A stretch of 64,000 nucleotides of DNA, taken from Methylocystis rosea (GTDB taxonomy: Bacteria; Pseudomonadota; Alphaproteobacteria; Rhizobiales; Beijerinckiaceae). The notes under the pieces were generated by a model, which was not told where the DNA came from, ran no database searches, and was given only the letters and a program-made list of their open reading frames with translations. A program made the position numbers and the translations under genes. This document shows positions 8,921-18,725 of this stretch, piece after piece. Numbering within the stretch: the stretch's first letter is position 1; each line of letters starts with the position of its first letter. Where the stretch lies: contig NZ_CP034086.1 in assembly GCF_003855495.1 (NCBI RefSeq), positions 682,001-746,000 of the forward strand, in the 5' to 3' direction.

Positions 8921-11557
8921 TCAGCCAAGCGCCCGCGTGGCGATGTCGCGCAGGTCCGCAGAGAGATTTTCCTGCGCGACGATATGCTTGAGTCGGGCTT
9001 CAATGAGGTCGCGGCGCCGCGACTCCATCGTGCGCCAGGAGCGCAGCGCCGAGAGAAGCCGCGCGGACACCTGGGGATTCTTCGGATCGACTTCGAGAAC
9101 GACGGCCGTGAGCAAATCATATCCTGACCCGTCGAGCGCATGAAAGCGCGTGAGATTGCCGTTGGCGAAGGCGCCGATCAACGCGCGCACGCGGTTGGGG
9201 TTGCTCATCGAAAATTCCGGATGGGTCATCAGACCCAATACGCGCTGTGTGGTCGCCTCTTCCGGAATCATCGCCTGCAGCGAGAACCATTTGTCGATGA
9301 CAAGCGCGTCTCCGGCGTATTGTGCGTAGAACCGGGCGAAGGCCTCCTCGCGCGCGTGGCCGCCGAGAAGCGCCAATGTCGCGAGCGCGGCGAGCTTGTC
9401 CGTCATATTCCCGGCGGTTTCGAACTGCGCCGTGGCCAGAGACCGACCTTTGTCAGCATCGCCCGCGGCCAAAAGATCGAGCGTCACGTTGCGCAATGCG
9501 CGGCGTCCCGCGCTCGCGGCGTCGGGCGTGAAGGCGCCAGCGGCGGAAAAGCGCGCGTGGATCGCGTCGAGTTCTGAGCCGAGCGACCTGCCGATCTCCG
9601 CGCGCAACGCCATGCGCGCCTCAAAGAGCTGATCCGGGTCGACGTCGCGCCCTTTTTCGCGCGCAAGATCGATGTCCGACGGCAGCGACAGCGCCTGTGC
9701 GACCAACGCCGGATCATCCTCGGCCTTGGCGAGCAGCAGTCGCAGCGCTTCGCTCAGTCCCCGGGCGTCAAGAGCGCCGGTTTCGAGTCGGCCGAAGATC
9801 GCTCGCAAGGCGAGGCTTTGCGACGCCTGCCAGCGATTGAACGGATCGTCGTCACAGGCGAGCAGACGCTCGAGATCCTCGCTCGCCGGCGCCGGCTCGA
9901 GGCGCACAGGCGCGGAAAAGCCGCGCAGCAGCGAGACCACGGGCCGTGACGAAATCTCGCGGAAACGGATGACGCGCTCTGCGCTGTCCAGTTCGATCAA
10001 ACCACGGGCAAGTTCAGTCGGTGCGGCGTCTTCGCTCACGAGATCGAGCTTTTGCCCGTTCTCGCCAAAGAGCGCGAGCGCCAGCGGGATCACGACCGGC
10101 TTCTTGTCGCTTTGACCGGGCGTTGGAGGTGTTTGCTGACTCAGCTTCAAGGCAAACGTCTGGGCGGCGGAATCATATTCGCCTGACGTCGTCACGACGG
10201 GCGTTCCCGCCTGACTGTACCAAAGCGCGAAATGCGTCAGGTCACGGCCGGATGATGCGGCGAAGCAGGAGAGGAAATCTTCGATCGTCGCGGCCGTCCC
10301 GTCGAAGCGTTCGAAATAAAGATCCATGCCGCGGCGGAATTTGTCTTCGCCGATCAGCGTCCGCAGCATGCGGATGATTTCAGCGCCTTTCTCATAAACG
10401 GTCGACGTGTAGAAATTGTTGATTTCCTGATAGACGTCCGGACGCACGGGATGTGCGAGCGGACCTGCGTCTTCGGGGAATTGCGCGAGGCGCAGGCCGC
10501 GCACGTCGCCGATGCGCTCAACCGCGCGCGAGCGCATGTCAGCCGAAAATTCCTGGTCGCGGAAAACTGTCAGCCCTTCCTTGAGGCAAAGCTGGAACCA
10601 ATCGCGGCAGGTGATGCGATTGCCCGTCCAATTGTGGAAATATTCGTGCGCGATGACCCCTTCGATGCCGGCGTAATCGCCGTCGGTCGCGGTGTCGGGC
10701 GAGGCGAGCACATATTTGTCGTTGAAGATGTTGAGGCCCTTGTTCTCCATCGCGCCCATGTTGAAGTCGGAAACGGCGACGATGTTGAACACGTCGAGAT
10801 CATATTCGCGGCCGAATTTCTCTTCGTCCCAGCGCATCGAGCGCTTCAGCGCGTCCATCGCATAGGCCGCGCGCGATTCCTTGCCATGTTCGATGTAGAT
10901 GGCAAGTTCGACGACGCGGCCCGACATTGTCGTGAATTCGTCGCGCACAACGCCCAAATCGCCGCCCACGAGCGCGAACAGATAAGAGGGCTTTGGAAAC
11001 GGATCGCGCCAGAGGGCATAGTGGCGATTGGATCCTGCGACATCGCCATGCTCGACCGGATTGCCGTTCGACAGCAGGATCGGCGCTTCGCTTTTCTCGG
11101 CTTCGATGCGTGTCGTATAGACGCTGAGCACGTCGGGACGGTCCAGGAAATAGGTGATGCGGCGAAAACCTTCCGCCTCGCACTGCGTGCAATAGGCCGA
11201 GCCGGAGCGATAGAGCCCGGAAAGCTGCGTATTGCCGCTCGGATTGAGCTCCGTGTCGATTTCCAGCGTAAATGGCGCGTCGGGAACATTCGCGAGAGTG
11301 AGACGATCGGGCGTCGCTTCATATTCGCCGGGCCCGAGCGTACGGCCGTCGAGCTTCACGCCCAGCAGCATCAACTCGTCGCCATCGAGCACGAGTGGCG
11401 CGGAAGGGTCCCCGGCTGGATTGCGGCGCAGCGCCAGTCGCGCGGAGACGCGGGTCTGGGTGGCATGCAGTCTGAAATCGAGTTCGACGGAATCGATCGC
11501 GAAATCGGCAGGACGGTAATCGGCGAGCCGGATGGCGGCGGTCGAAGGATGACGCAT
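8921..11557 (-). CDS. pepN: Aminopeptidase N (M1 family)
   Basis: An 878-residue cytoplasmic zinc aminopeptidase that trims N-terminal residues from peptides. The exopeptidase motif GAMEN is at residues 268-272 and the zinc site HEYFH is at 304-308, with the third ligand Glu327 in KEGLT, the HExxH-(18)-E spacing of the M1 family. Length and the C-terminal all-helical region match the PepN subfamily of proteobacteria. AGGAG four bases before the ATG supports the start at 11557. It is transcribed alone, divergently from the efflux genes at 11.8 kb. The 135-bp gap to the PAS kinase gene holds nothing I can identify. Confidence 0.95.
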   Translation of the reverse strand: MRHPSTAAIRLADYRPADFAIDSVELDFRLHATQTRVSARLALRRNPAGDPSAPLVLDGDELMLLGVKLDGRTLGPGEYEATPDRLTLANVPDAPFTLEIDTELNPSGNTQLSGLYRSGSAYCTQCEAEGFRRITYFLDRPDVLSVYTTRIEAEKSEAPILLSNGNPVEHGDVAGSNRHYALWRDPFPKPSYLFALVGGDLGVVRDEFTTMSGRVVELAIYIEHGKESRAAYAMDALKRSMRWDEEKFGREYDLDVFNIVAVSDFNMGAMENKGLNIFNDKYVLASPDTATDGDYAGIEGVIAHEYFHNWTGNRITCRDWFQLCLKEGLTVFRDQEFSADMRSRAVERIGDVRGLRLAQFPEDAGPLAHPVRPDVYQEINNFYTSTVYEKGAEIIRMLRTLIGEDKFRRGMDLYFERFDGTAATIEDFLSCFAASSGRDLTHFALWYSQAGTPVVTTSGEYDSAAQTFALKLSQQTPPTPGQSDKKPVVIPLALALFGENGQKLDLVSEDAAPTELARGLIELDSAERVIRFREISSRPVVSLLRGFSAPVRLEPAPASEDLERLLACDDDPFNRWQASQSLALRAIFGRLETGALDARGLSEALRLLLAKAEDDPALVAQALSLPSDIDLAREKGRDVDPDQLFEARMALRAEIGRSLGSELDAIHARFSAAGAFTPDAASAGRRALRNVTLDLLAAGDADKGRSLATAQFETAGNMTDKLAALATLALLGGHAREEAFARFYAQYAGDALVIDKWFSLQAMIPEEATTQRVLGLMTHPEFSMSNPNRVRALIGAFANGNLTRFHALDGSGYDLLTAVVLEVDPKNPQVSARLLSALRSWRTMESRRRDLIEARLKHIVAQENLSADLRDIATRALG

Positions 11558-11837
11558 TTCGCTCCTCAGGGCTAGGGCACGTTTCTGCGGTGATTATAGA
11601 ACGGTAGCCGTCGTTTGCGACGGCCAGAGCCGACGAATACGGAAGCGCAAGGCCTGTTTTTTTTGGAAAATCTCCGGCGAGCAGCCGAATTGCCTTGAGC
11701 CTGTCGCCGCATCCGGGCAAAATCAGCCATCGCGGCGCCGTAGGAATGCGGCGGCCGCTGTTGTGCGCGTCACTTCAGCGTGCGCCGCTTCGCCTCTGGA
11801 GCGCGTCCCGTTGCCCTCGACAGCGGAAGGCAGGCGG

Positions 11838-13028
11838 ATGACCTGCAAAGCGAAGGTTATGATCAATCACATGCGGCCTGCGCTTGCTCCTATCTTTGGC
11901 CTTCTTGCTCTCTCTGGCCTTTCCATTCTTGGCGGCCTTCTGACATTCAGCGCTGCAGAGGTGCAAGCTGCGCCCGCAGAAAACCAGAACCTGGAGCCGA
12001 TCCTCGTCAAAATCAGCGAAGATCAGATGCGCGTCGCCGGCGTTGAGACTCAGCCCGTCGAGAAGGAGTCGGGCATGGGCGAACTCGTCGTGCCCGGCGT
12101 CGTCGCGGTGCCGCCGCAGCAACTCCTCATTGTAGCGGCCCCCGCCGCCGGTCTCGTCGAGACTCTGCTCGTCGCAATCGACGAGGATGTCAAACAAGGC
12201 GCGCCGATCGCGACGTTGAAGTCGTCGGAGCTCATCGAGGCGCAGCGCGCCTTCCTGCACGCTGTCTCGGAGGCGAATCTCGCGGCGGAGAAGCTGCGGC
12301 GCGACGAGCAGCTGTTCAAGGAGCATATCATCGCTGAGCGGCGGTTGATCGTCACGCGCGCCGAGGCGACTCAGGCGCGCTCGGCGCTCGATGAGCGCAG
12401 ACAAATTCTGTCGCTGGCCGGCATGACGGATAAAGAGATCGAGACGCTGCAGCGCGAGCGTAAGCTCGCTAGCTCGCTTGTCGTGCGCGCGCCGGTCACC
12501 GGCACCGTCCTGCAGCGACACGGAACCACCGGCGAGCGCGTGCAGGCCTCGGCGCCGCTCATCACCATTGCGAGGCTCGATCCCATTTGGGTCAATCTGC
12601 AAGTGCCCCTTGGCCGCGCCGCGGGACTGGATAACGTCGACCGCGTGCATTTGCCGTTAGCGGGCATCGACGGCAGACTTATTCGCATCGGCCGCACCGT
12701 GGACGCGGCGACGCAGTCGGTCACGGCCGTCGCCGAGTTTCGGACTGGATCGAGTCCGCTGCGCCCTGGCCAAGCGGTCCAGGCGATCCTGCGCCTTAAA
12801 GGCGGCGACGCTTCCCAGTGGCGCGTTTCCGCCGACGCGCTCGTGAACTTCAAAAATCACAATTGGGTGTTCGTGCGCTCGCCGGAAGGCTTTGTCGCGA
12901 CCCCGGTGACGCTACTTTCCGAGACGCCGCAGTCCGCGTCCGTCCAGGGCGCGCTCAAGGCAGGCGAGCGCGTCGCGACCCGCGGCCTGCTGACCTTGCT
13001 GGCGGAACTCGCCGAGGCCGAAAGGTGA
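11838..13028 (+). CDS. RND efflux periplasmic adaptor (membrane fusion protein)
   Basis: The adaptor of a tripartite RND efflux pump, bridging the inner-membrane pump to the outer-membrane channel. After a hydrophobic leader (LAPIFGLLALSGLSILGG) and a likely cleavage site near VQA-AP come a first barrel-sandwich half (VVAVPPQQLLIVAAPAAG), a helical hairpin (about residues 130-205), the second barrel half (VVRAPVTGTVLQRHGTTGER) and a beta-barrel (LDPIWVNLQVPLGRA). The family resemblance is to CusB/CzcB-type adaptors. The start is uncertain: ATG at 11838 is chosen, with in-frame ATGs at 11859 and 11871 equally able to give a signal peptide, and 11763 less likely. The pump gene begins 9 bp downstream. 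Confidence 0.85.
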   Translation: MTCKAKVMINHMRPALAPIFGLLALSGLSILGGLLTFSAAEVQAAPAENQNLEPILVKISEDQMRVAGVETQPVEKESGMGELVVPGVVAVPPQQLLIVAAPAAGLVETLLVAIDEDVKQGAPIATLKSSELIEAQRAFLHAVSEANLAAEKLRRDEQLFKEHIIAERRLIVTRAEATQARSALDERRQILSLAGMTDKEIETLQRERKLASSLVVRAPVTGTVLQRHGTTGERVQASAPLITIARLDPIWVNLQVPLGRAAGLDNVDRVHLPLAGIDGRLIRIGRTVDAATQSVTAVAEFRTGSSPLRPGQAVQAILRLKGGDASQWRVSADALVNFKNHNWVFVRSPEGFVATPVTLLSETPQSASVQGALKAGERVATRGLLTLLAELAEAER

Positions 13029-13037
13029 CGATACGCA

Positions 13038-16000
13038 ATGCTTGAAAGACTGATCCGTGTCGCGCTCCAGCAGCGGCTGCTCGTCTTTCTTGGCGCGCTC
13101 GGCATCGCCGGGTGGGGGGCGGTCAGCTACTTCAAACTGCCGATCGACGCATTTCCAGACGTCGCGCCGGTGCAGGTGCTGGTCGCCATGCGCGCGCCGG
13201 GCCTCACGCCAGAGGAGTTGGAGGCGCGCGTCACTGTGCCGATCGAGCTCGCGGCGAAGGGCATTCCCAGCCTCGTTCGCATGCGCTCGATGACGCGTTA
13301 TTCAGTGACGCTGATCACCTTCGAATTTTCGGAAGGGACAGACATCTACTGGGCGCGCGCGCAGGTGAACGAGCGTCTGGCGCAGGCGCAGAGCCAGTTG
13401 CCGGAAGGCGTCTCCGGCGGCCTCGCGCCCATCGTTACGCCGCTCGGCGAGATGGTGATGTTCACCATTGTCGGCGGCGACCTCACGCCGACGGAGCAAC
13501 GCACGTTGCTCGACTGGACGATACGCCCGGCGATCCGTGGTCTGCCAGGCGTCGCCGACCTCAACGTGCTCGGCGGCTTCGTGCGCACCTTCGAAGTTGC
13601 GCCGTTCCCCGCCGCCATGGCGTCTCGCGGCGTCACGGTGGAGATGCTCCAGTCGGCGCTTTCCAACAACAATAAAAACGACGGCGCGGGGCGCGTGCGC
13701 GATGGCGAGGAAGCGTTGCTCGTGCGCGCCGAAGGCCGCTTGCGATCGCTGGAGGAAATACGGTCTGTCGTCATCGCCGCGCGGGACACCGGCATCGTCC
13801 GCGTCGGCGACGTCGCCGAAGTGCGCAATGGCGCGTTGCCGCGCAACGGCGTCGTCGTGCGTAACGGCGAAGGCGAGGCGGTGTGGGGGCTCGTTCTGGG
13901 TCTGCGCGGCGCCGACGCGAGCATTGTCGTCAAGGGCGTTAAGGAGCGGCTGGCAGAAATCGAGCCGACGCTGCCGAAAGGCGCCAAGATCGAAATCTTC
14001 TACGATCGCAGCGAATTGATCGGCAAGGCGGTCTGGACCGTACAGAAAGTGCTGATCGAGGCCATCGTCCTTGTCGTCATCCTGCTTGTCTTGTTCCTTG
14101 GCGATCTTCGCGCCGCGATTGTCGTGTCGGTCATTTTGCCGCTCGCCGCGCTCGCGACGTTCGGCATCATGCGCTGGTGGGGGCTCTCGGCGAATATCAT
14201 GTCGCTCGGCGGTCTTGCGATCGCCATTGGGCTTTTGGTCGACTGCGCGGTCGTCGTCGTGGAGAACGTCGAACATCGCATGGCGCACGCGCATGACGTC
14301 AGTCTCTCCGATCGCATTTTCATGACGCTCGAAGGGACTCGCGAGGTCGCCGTCCCGCTCACTTCCGGCGTGGTCATCATCGTCACCGTGTTTCTGCCGC
14401 TACTCTCTCTCGAAGGGCTGGAAGGGCGTCTGTTCGCGCCGGTGGCGCTGACCATCGCCTTCGCGCTCGGATCGGCGCTCGTGCTGTCGCTCACCGTCGT
14501 GCCGGCGCTTAGCGCGACGTTGCTGAAGCCGGGCCATGCCGACGAGCCTTGGCTCGTGCGCAAGCTCGCCGCCGTCTACGAGCCGCTGCTCAAGCGCGCC
14601 CTCGACAAGCCGTTAATTGTCGGCGCCGCCGCCGTCGTTGGCCTCGTCGTAGCCTTCACCGCCTATGCGCGCATCGGCCAGACCTTCATGCCGGTGATGA
14701 ACGAGGGCACGCCCGTCATCACCATCCGCAAACATCCGACGATCAGCGTCAATATGGCCGCGGAGACCGACATGCGCATTCAGCGCGCAATCATGGAGCG
14801 CGTGCCGGAAGTCAAGGGAATGATGGCCCGGGCTGGCGCCGACGAGCTCGGCATCGATCCTGTTGGCCTCAACGACACCGATAATTTCCTGACGCTTGCG
14901 CCGCAAAGCGAGTGGCGCGGCAAGGATATAGATTGGCTGATGGGCGAGATTCGCGCCGTGCTCGATAGCATGCCCGGCATTTCCTACGCCTTTTCGCAGC
15001 CCATCGACATGCGCGTTCAGGAAATGATCATCGGCGCCCGCGGCGACGTGGTCGTCAAGATATTTGGCGACGATCTCGATGAGCTCAACCGCCTCACCCG
15101 CGAGGTTACCGCGACATTGCGCAAGATCAAGGGGTCGCGCGACGTTTTCGGTCTGCAGAACGACGGCATGCGCTATCTGACGGCGCGTGTCGATCGGCTG
15201 GCTGCCGGGCGCTTTGGCCTCAACGCCGGCGAGATTCAGGATGCGCTGCGCGTGTGGGTCGACGGTCAGCCGGTCGGCATCGTGCTGGAAGGGCCGATCC
15301 GCACGCCGCTGGTCATCCGCGGCTCGGAGACCTCGCGCCGCTCGTCCGTCGATTTCGCACGGCTGCCGATGGTGTCGTCGGAAGGCAAAGTCGTCGAATT
15401 GTCGCAACTCGCCGACGTGCGCGTGGAAAACGGGCCGATCCAGATCATTCGCGAGGAAGGCCGTCGCTTCGCCACCGTTCTCGCCAATGTGACGGGACGG
15501 GATCTTGTCGGATTCGTCGACGAAGCCAAGAAAGCCGTGGCCAAAAACGTAAAGACGCCGCCGGGATATCGCTATCAATGGGGCGGCCAGTTCGAAAACC
15601 AGCAACGCGCATCGGCCCGACTCGCGATCGTCGTGCCGATCGCGCTGGCGCTGATTTTTCTCTTGCTTTATCTAACCTTCAACTCGGTGCTACAGGCGAC
15701 GCTGGTGTTCTGCAATGTGCCTTTCGCGGCGATCGGAGGCATTTTGGGCCTGTGGCTTTCGGGAGAATTCATGTCCGTGCCCTCGTCGGTCGGCTTTATC
15801 GCGCTTATCGGAATCGCGGTTCTCAATGGCGTCGTGCTCATCTCCTACATCAACAAGCTTGTGGCGGAAGGCACGCGCAGCACGCGCGAAGCGGTGTTAG
15901 AGGGCGCGCGTCGGCGCATGCGGCCCGTTATGCTCACCGCCACCATCGCGGCCTTCGGCTTGATACCGTTCCTGTTCGCGCATGGGCCCGGCGCCGAGAT

Positions 16001-16184
16001 CCAGCGCCCGCTCGCCATCGTCGTCATCGGCGGGTTGATTTCGGCCACGGTGCTGACCTTGATCCTGCTGCCAATTCTTTATGACCGTACCGCCAATCTG
16101 GGCCTGGTCATTCGTCAGAAGTTCCGCTCGCGCGCGATGCGGCAACCCGCGCCGATGCGTGAGCGCGAGGACGCTCGCGCATGA
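13038..16184 (+). CDS. CusA/CzcA-family RND efflux pump
   Basis: A 1048-residue inner-membrane proton-driven pump of the heavy-metal-efflux RND family. It has the standard twofold repeat: helix 1 near residues 11-30, a large periplasmic loop, helices 2-6 (about 335-495), a second large loop and helices 8-12 (about 860-1020). Family motifs include FPDVAPVQV near the N-terminus and the helix-4 signature GLAIAIGLLVDCAVVVVEN with Asp402, equivalent to the proton-relay aspartate of CusA/CzcA. Substrate cannot be assigned; the class covers monovalent and divalent metals. It sits 9 bp after the adaptor gene and overlaps the channel gene by 4 bp (ATGA), so the three form one operon. No metal-responsive regulator is adjacent. 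Confidence 0.93.
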   Translation: MLERLIRVALQQRLLVFLGALGIAGWGAVSYFKLPIDAFPDVAPVQVLVAMRAPGLTPEELEARVTVPIELAAKGIPSLVRMRSMTRYSVTLITFEFSEGTDIYWARAQVNERLAQAQSQLPEGVSGGLAPIVTPLGEMVMFTIVGGDLTPTEQRTLLDWTIRPAIRGLPGVADLNVLGGFVRTFEVAPFPAAMASRGVTVEMLQSALSNNNKNDGAGRVRDGEEALLVRAEGRLRSLEEIRSVVIAARDTGIVRVGDVAEVRNGALPRNGVVVRNGEGEAVWGLVLGLRGADASIVVKGVKERLAEIEPTLPKGAKIEIFYDRSELIGKAVWTVQKVLIEAIVLVVILLVLFLGDLRAAIVVSVILPLAALATFGIMRWWGLSANIMSLGGLAIAIGLLVDCAVVVVENVEHRMAHAHDVSLSDRIFMTLEGTREVAVPLTSGVVIIVTVFLPLLSLEGLEGRLFAPVALTIAFALGSALVLSLTVVPALSATLLKPGHADEPWLVRKLAAVYEPLLKRALDKPLIVGAAAVVGLVVAFTAYARIGQTFMPVMNEGTPVITIRKHPTISVNMAAETDMRIQRAIMERVPEVKGMMARAGADELGIDPVGLNDTDNFLTLAPQSEWRGKDIDWLMGEIRAVLDSMPGISYAFSQPIDMRVQEMIIGARGDVVVKIFGDDLDELNRLTREVTATLRKIKGSRDVFGLQNDGMRYLTARVDRLAAGRFGLNAGEIQDALRVWVDGQPVGIVLEGPIRTPLVIRGSETSRRSSVDFARLPMVSSEGKVVELSQLADVRVENGPIQIIREEGRRFATVLANVTGRDLVGFVDEAKKAVAKNVKTPPGYRYQWGGQFENQQRASARLAIVVPIALALIFLLLYLTFNSVLQATLVFCNVPFAAIGGILGLWLSGEFMSVPSSVGFIALIGIAVLNGVVLISYINKLVAEGTRSTREAVLEGARRRMRPVMLTATIAAFGLIPFLFAHGPGAEIQRPLAIVVIGGLISATVLTLILLPILYDRTANLGLVIRQKFRSRAMRQPAPMREREDARA

Positions 16185-17539
16185 GGGTCGGCGCGGTTTT
16201 CACAGCATTTTCCCTGATTGCGTTCGCTTTGCCTTTCGAGACGGGAGTCTTTGCACAGGAGCAGAACGAGCCGGCGGAGATGCAGATCAAAGCGTCTGTT
16301 AAGCCGTCACCCAAGAAAGCGCGCGTGACATCGCCCAAGAAAGCCGGCGCGCGGCCGCCATCCCAGCGAAGCGGCGGCGTGTTGGCGAAACATCTTGAGA
16401 TGGCTGTCCTGATCGACGCCCAGAGCCGGTCGCTCGAGGCGCAGTTTCGCGCCATCTCCGCGCGTTACGCGACAGTCAATTCGCTCACGCCAGGCTCGCC
16501 TTATGTCGCAGGTTATCAGCGCAATGCGGCGGCCGGCAATCTACGAAACTACAACGAGACCGAAGTTGAGGTCGGCATGCCGTTATGGCTGCCGGGGCAG
16601 CGTGACGCCCTCGCGGGAACAGTGAACACCGGACTCTTCGAGGTGGAGGAGCGCCTCGCGCTCCGTCGATTGGAAGTCGCCGGCGTTTTGCGCGACGCAT
16701 GGTGGAACGCGCAGCGTGCGGCGCGGGAAGTTTCCGTCGCGCGCAATCGCGTCGCCACGGCGCGCGATATCGGTTCGGACATGACGCGCCGCGTCGAGCT
16801 TGGCGACGCCGCCCAGACCGATGCGCTGCTTGCGAAGAATGAGACGCTGGCCGCTGAAACGGAGCTTGCGCAGTCGGAGGGCGCGGTAAAAGTGGCGCAG
16901 GTCACTTACATGGCCTTGACCGGCGGCGCGCCGCCCAGCGGCGCGTTGGAATCGGTGCGCCCGGCCATCGACATCGAGGAGCATCCCTCGCTGCGCGCGC
17001 CGCGCGCCGCGCTAGCGCGCGCCCGGGCGCAGGCGGAGCTTGTCGACGCGACGCCGATCGATAATCCCGAAATCGGTATTTTTGGCCGCCAGGAACATAA
17101 CGATCAATATTCGACCGACCCGTCGCAGCAAATTTCCGACCAACGCACCGATGCGACGACAGTTGGCGTGCGCTTACGCATTGCGATTCCGACCGCCGGT
17201 CGAAATGAGCCAAGACGCGCCGAGGCGCTTGCCGAGATGGATCGCGCCACAGCCGAATATGAACGCGCGAAGCGCGTCGTGCTGGCGGAGATAAAAGCCG
17301 CGCGTGAATCATTAGCGGCGGCGCGGCGCGCGGCGACATTCGCCAACGCCCGCCTCGTCGTCGCCAACGATCAATTCGAACTGTCGCGCAAAGCGTTCAA
17401 GCTCGGCGAACTCAGCGCCTTCGATCTTTATCGCGTGCGCCAGATTCAACTCGAGGCGCAGCGCATGGAGGCGAATGCCGAGATCAATGTCGGCGTCGCG
17501 ATCTCCCGACTTAATCAGGCGCAGGGATATGCGCCTTAG
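16181..17539 (+). CDS. TolC-family outer-membrane efflux channel
   Basis: A 452-residue outer-membrane channel completing the RND system. A signal peptide (residues 1-25, cleavage near VFA-QE) is followed by a Lys/Pro/Ser-rich linker (about 30-62) and two TolC-like repeats rich in long helices, for instance LRDAWWNAQRAAREVSVARNR and the closing ELSAFDLYRVRQIQLEAQRME. The start ATG overlaps the pump stop codon. The stop codon TAG is the first three bases of a dispersed repeat copy that runs to about 17645. The CzcC/CusC-like position at the end of the operon supports a metal-efflux role without naming the metal. Confidence 0.88.
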   Translation: MRVGAVFTAFSLIAFALPFETGVFAQEQNEPAEMQIKASVKPSPKKARVTSPKKAGARPPSQRSGGVLAKHLEMAVLIDAQSRSLEAQFRAISARYATVNSLTPGSPYVAGYQRNAAAGNLRNYNETEVEVGMPLWLPGQRDALAGTVNTGLFEVEERLALRRLEVAGVLRDAWWNAQRAAREVSVARNRVATARDIGSDMTRRVELGDAAQTDALLAKNETLAAETELAQSEGAVKVAQVTYMALTGGAPPSGALESVRPAIDIEEHPSLRAPRAALARARAQAELVDATPIDNPEIGIFGRQEHNDQYSTDPSQQISDQRTDATTVGVRLRIAIPTAGRNEPRRAEALAEMDRATAEYERAKRVVLAEIKAARESLAAARRAATFANARLVVANDQFELSRKAFKLGELSAFDLYRVRQIQLEAQRMEANAEINVGVAISRLNQAQGYAP

Positions 17540-17645
17540 AGCGCCTCCCGATCACATGGAAACACGTGATCGATAAGAACTGCTCAAATCATAATGTTGG
17601 AGCAGGCTCTCATCGAAAAGTCTGTCAACGTTTTCGGAACCTGCC
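17537..17645. repeat. Dispersed TAGAGC-type repeat, copy 1
   Basis: Begins TAGAGCGC at the stop codon of the channel gene, then has an imperfect inverted repeat around ATCACATGG and CGTGATCGAT, then the motif GGAGCAGGCTCTCATCGAAAAG and GTTTTCGGAACCTGC. It is clearly the same family as the copy at 46949-47060 (shared GTGATCGATA-GAA-tGCTC, atAATG-TGGAGCAGG-TCTCATCGAAAA). Strand is arbitrary. No coding potential is evident. Confidence 0.75.
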
Positions 17646-17667
17646 CGAGCGATCGCCGAGGCGTGAA

Positions 17668-18552
17668 TTATGGACATTGGCGCACGAAGTCCGCGATGCG
17701 CGCAATCGTCGGCTGATCAAGCAGCAGCGGCGCGTGCGCCTGGCCTTCGACCCAGGCGCGCTCAAGGCGCGGCGCGCGCCGGGCCATCTCGTCAAAGACC
17801 TCGGGCGAGAGAATGTCCGAGTTCGCGCCGCGGATGGCGAGAATCGGAACATTCGCCAGCGCGGCGAAGTCGTCCCAATATTCTTCGGGCTCCACATCGG
17901 GCGCTACGCCATCGAGCGTATGCGACAGGTCGGGATCGTAGCGCAGCTGAACCTTGCCGTCTTTCTCCACAAAGGTGAGGCGCGCATAGTCCTCCCACTC
18001 CTGCGGCGAGACGCCGGAAAAATCGACGCCGGCGGTCATCCGCATCAAGGCGATCGCTTCGCGCATGGAGGCGATCGGCGGCAGTCTCCCAACGTAGCGC
18101 TTAATGCGGAGCAGGCCGGCATGCTCGATCTTCGGTCCGATATCGTTGAGCACGGCGCCGCGTACGACGCCGGGCCGGCGCGCCGCGATGCGCATTGTGT
18201 GAAGACCGCCGCGTGACGTGCCGATAAACACCGCTTGCTCGACGCCCGCGTCGGCAAGTTGAGCGATGATGTCGGCATGCTCGACGTCGAAGGCATAGCG
18301 GCGCCAGTCCTGATCCCAGTCGGATCGGCCGCGTCCACGATAGTCGAGGGCAAGAATCCTCCGGCCGTCGGCTTGCAGGGTTCTGGCGACGCGGTCGAAA
18401 TCATCGGCTGAGCGTGCAAGCCCCGGCAGGCAAACGACCGGGAGGAGCGGACTCCCGCCGCCGCCCGGCGGCGCGGGATAGTCGAAATAATGCAAGCGGA
18501 GCCCGTCGGCCGCGCGAATGTAACGGCTAACCGGCTCTTGCCCAGACGTCAT
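17668..18552 (-). CDS. Alpha/beta-fold hydrolase
   Basis: A 294-residue soluble hydrolase of the alpha/beta superfamily. The nucleophile elbow is G-T-S-R-G-G with Ser113, preceded by the oxyanion-side motif CLPGLARSADDF (residues 41-52) and LDYRGRGRSDWD (69-80). The acid is likely the Asp in GANSDIL and the base the His in EGQAHAPLLL near the C-terminus. The reading frame continues upstream for 58 codons, but those residues overlap the accA promoter side and do not resemble the family, so ATG 18552 is preferred. Substrate is unknown. It is transcribed divergently from accA. Confidence 0.85.
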   Translation of the reverse strand: MTSGQEPVSRYIRAADGLRLHYFDYPAPPGGGGSPLLPVVCLPGLARSADDFDRVARTLQADGRRILALDYRGRGRSDWDQDWRRYAFDVEHADIIAQLADAGVEQAVFIGTSRGGLHTMRIAARRPGVVRGAVLNDIGPKIEHAGLLRIKRYVGRLPPIASMREAIALMRMTAGVDFSGVSPQEWEDYARLTFVEKDGKVQLRYDPDLSHTLDGVAPDVEPEEYWDDFAALANVPILAIRGANSDILSPEVFDEMARRAPRLERAWVEGQAHAPLLLDQPTIARIADFVRQCP

Positions 18553-18725
18553 GGAACGACCATTCCCGCATAATGAAACCTGCCCCAATGCAGCGACATT
18601 GACGCGATGAATCGAGTTTCGCAACCGCGCCGTTGGCGCTTTGTGTTCCTTGACTTCAAAGCCGGTTGCGGCGAGTTTGCCCGCGCCCGCGAGGCGTCCC
18701 TCGCCTAAAGGAAAACGCCGCCTCA

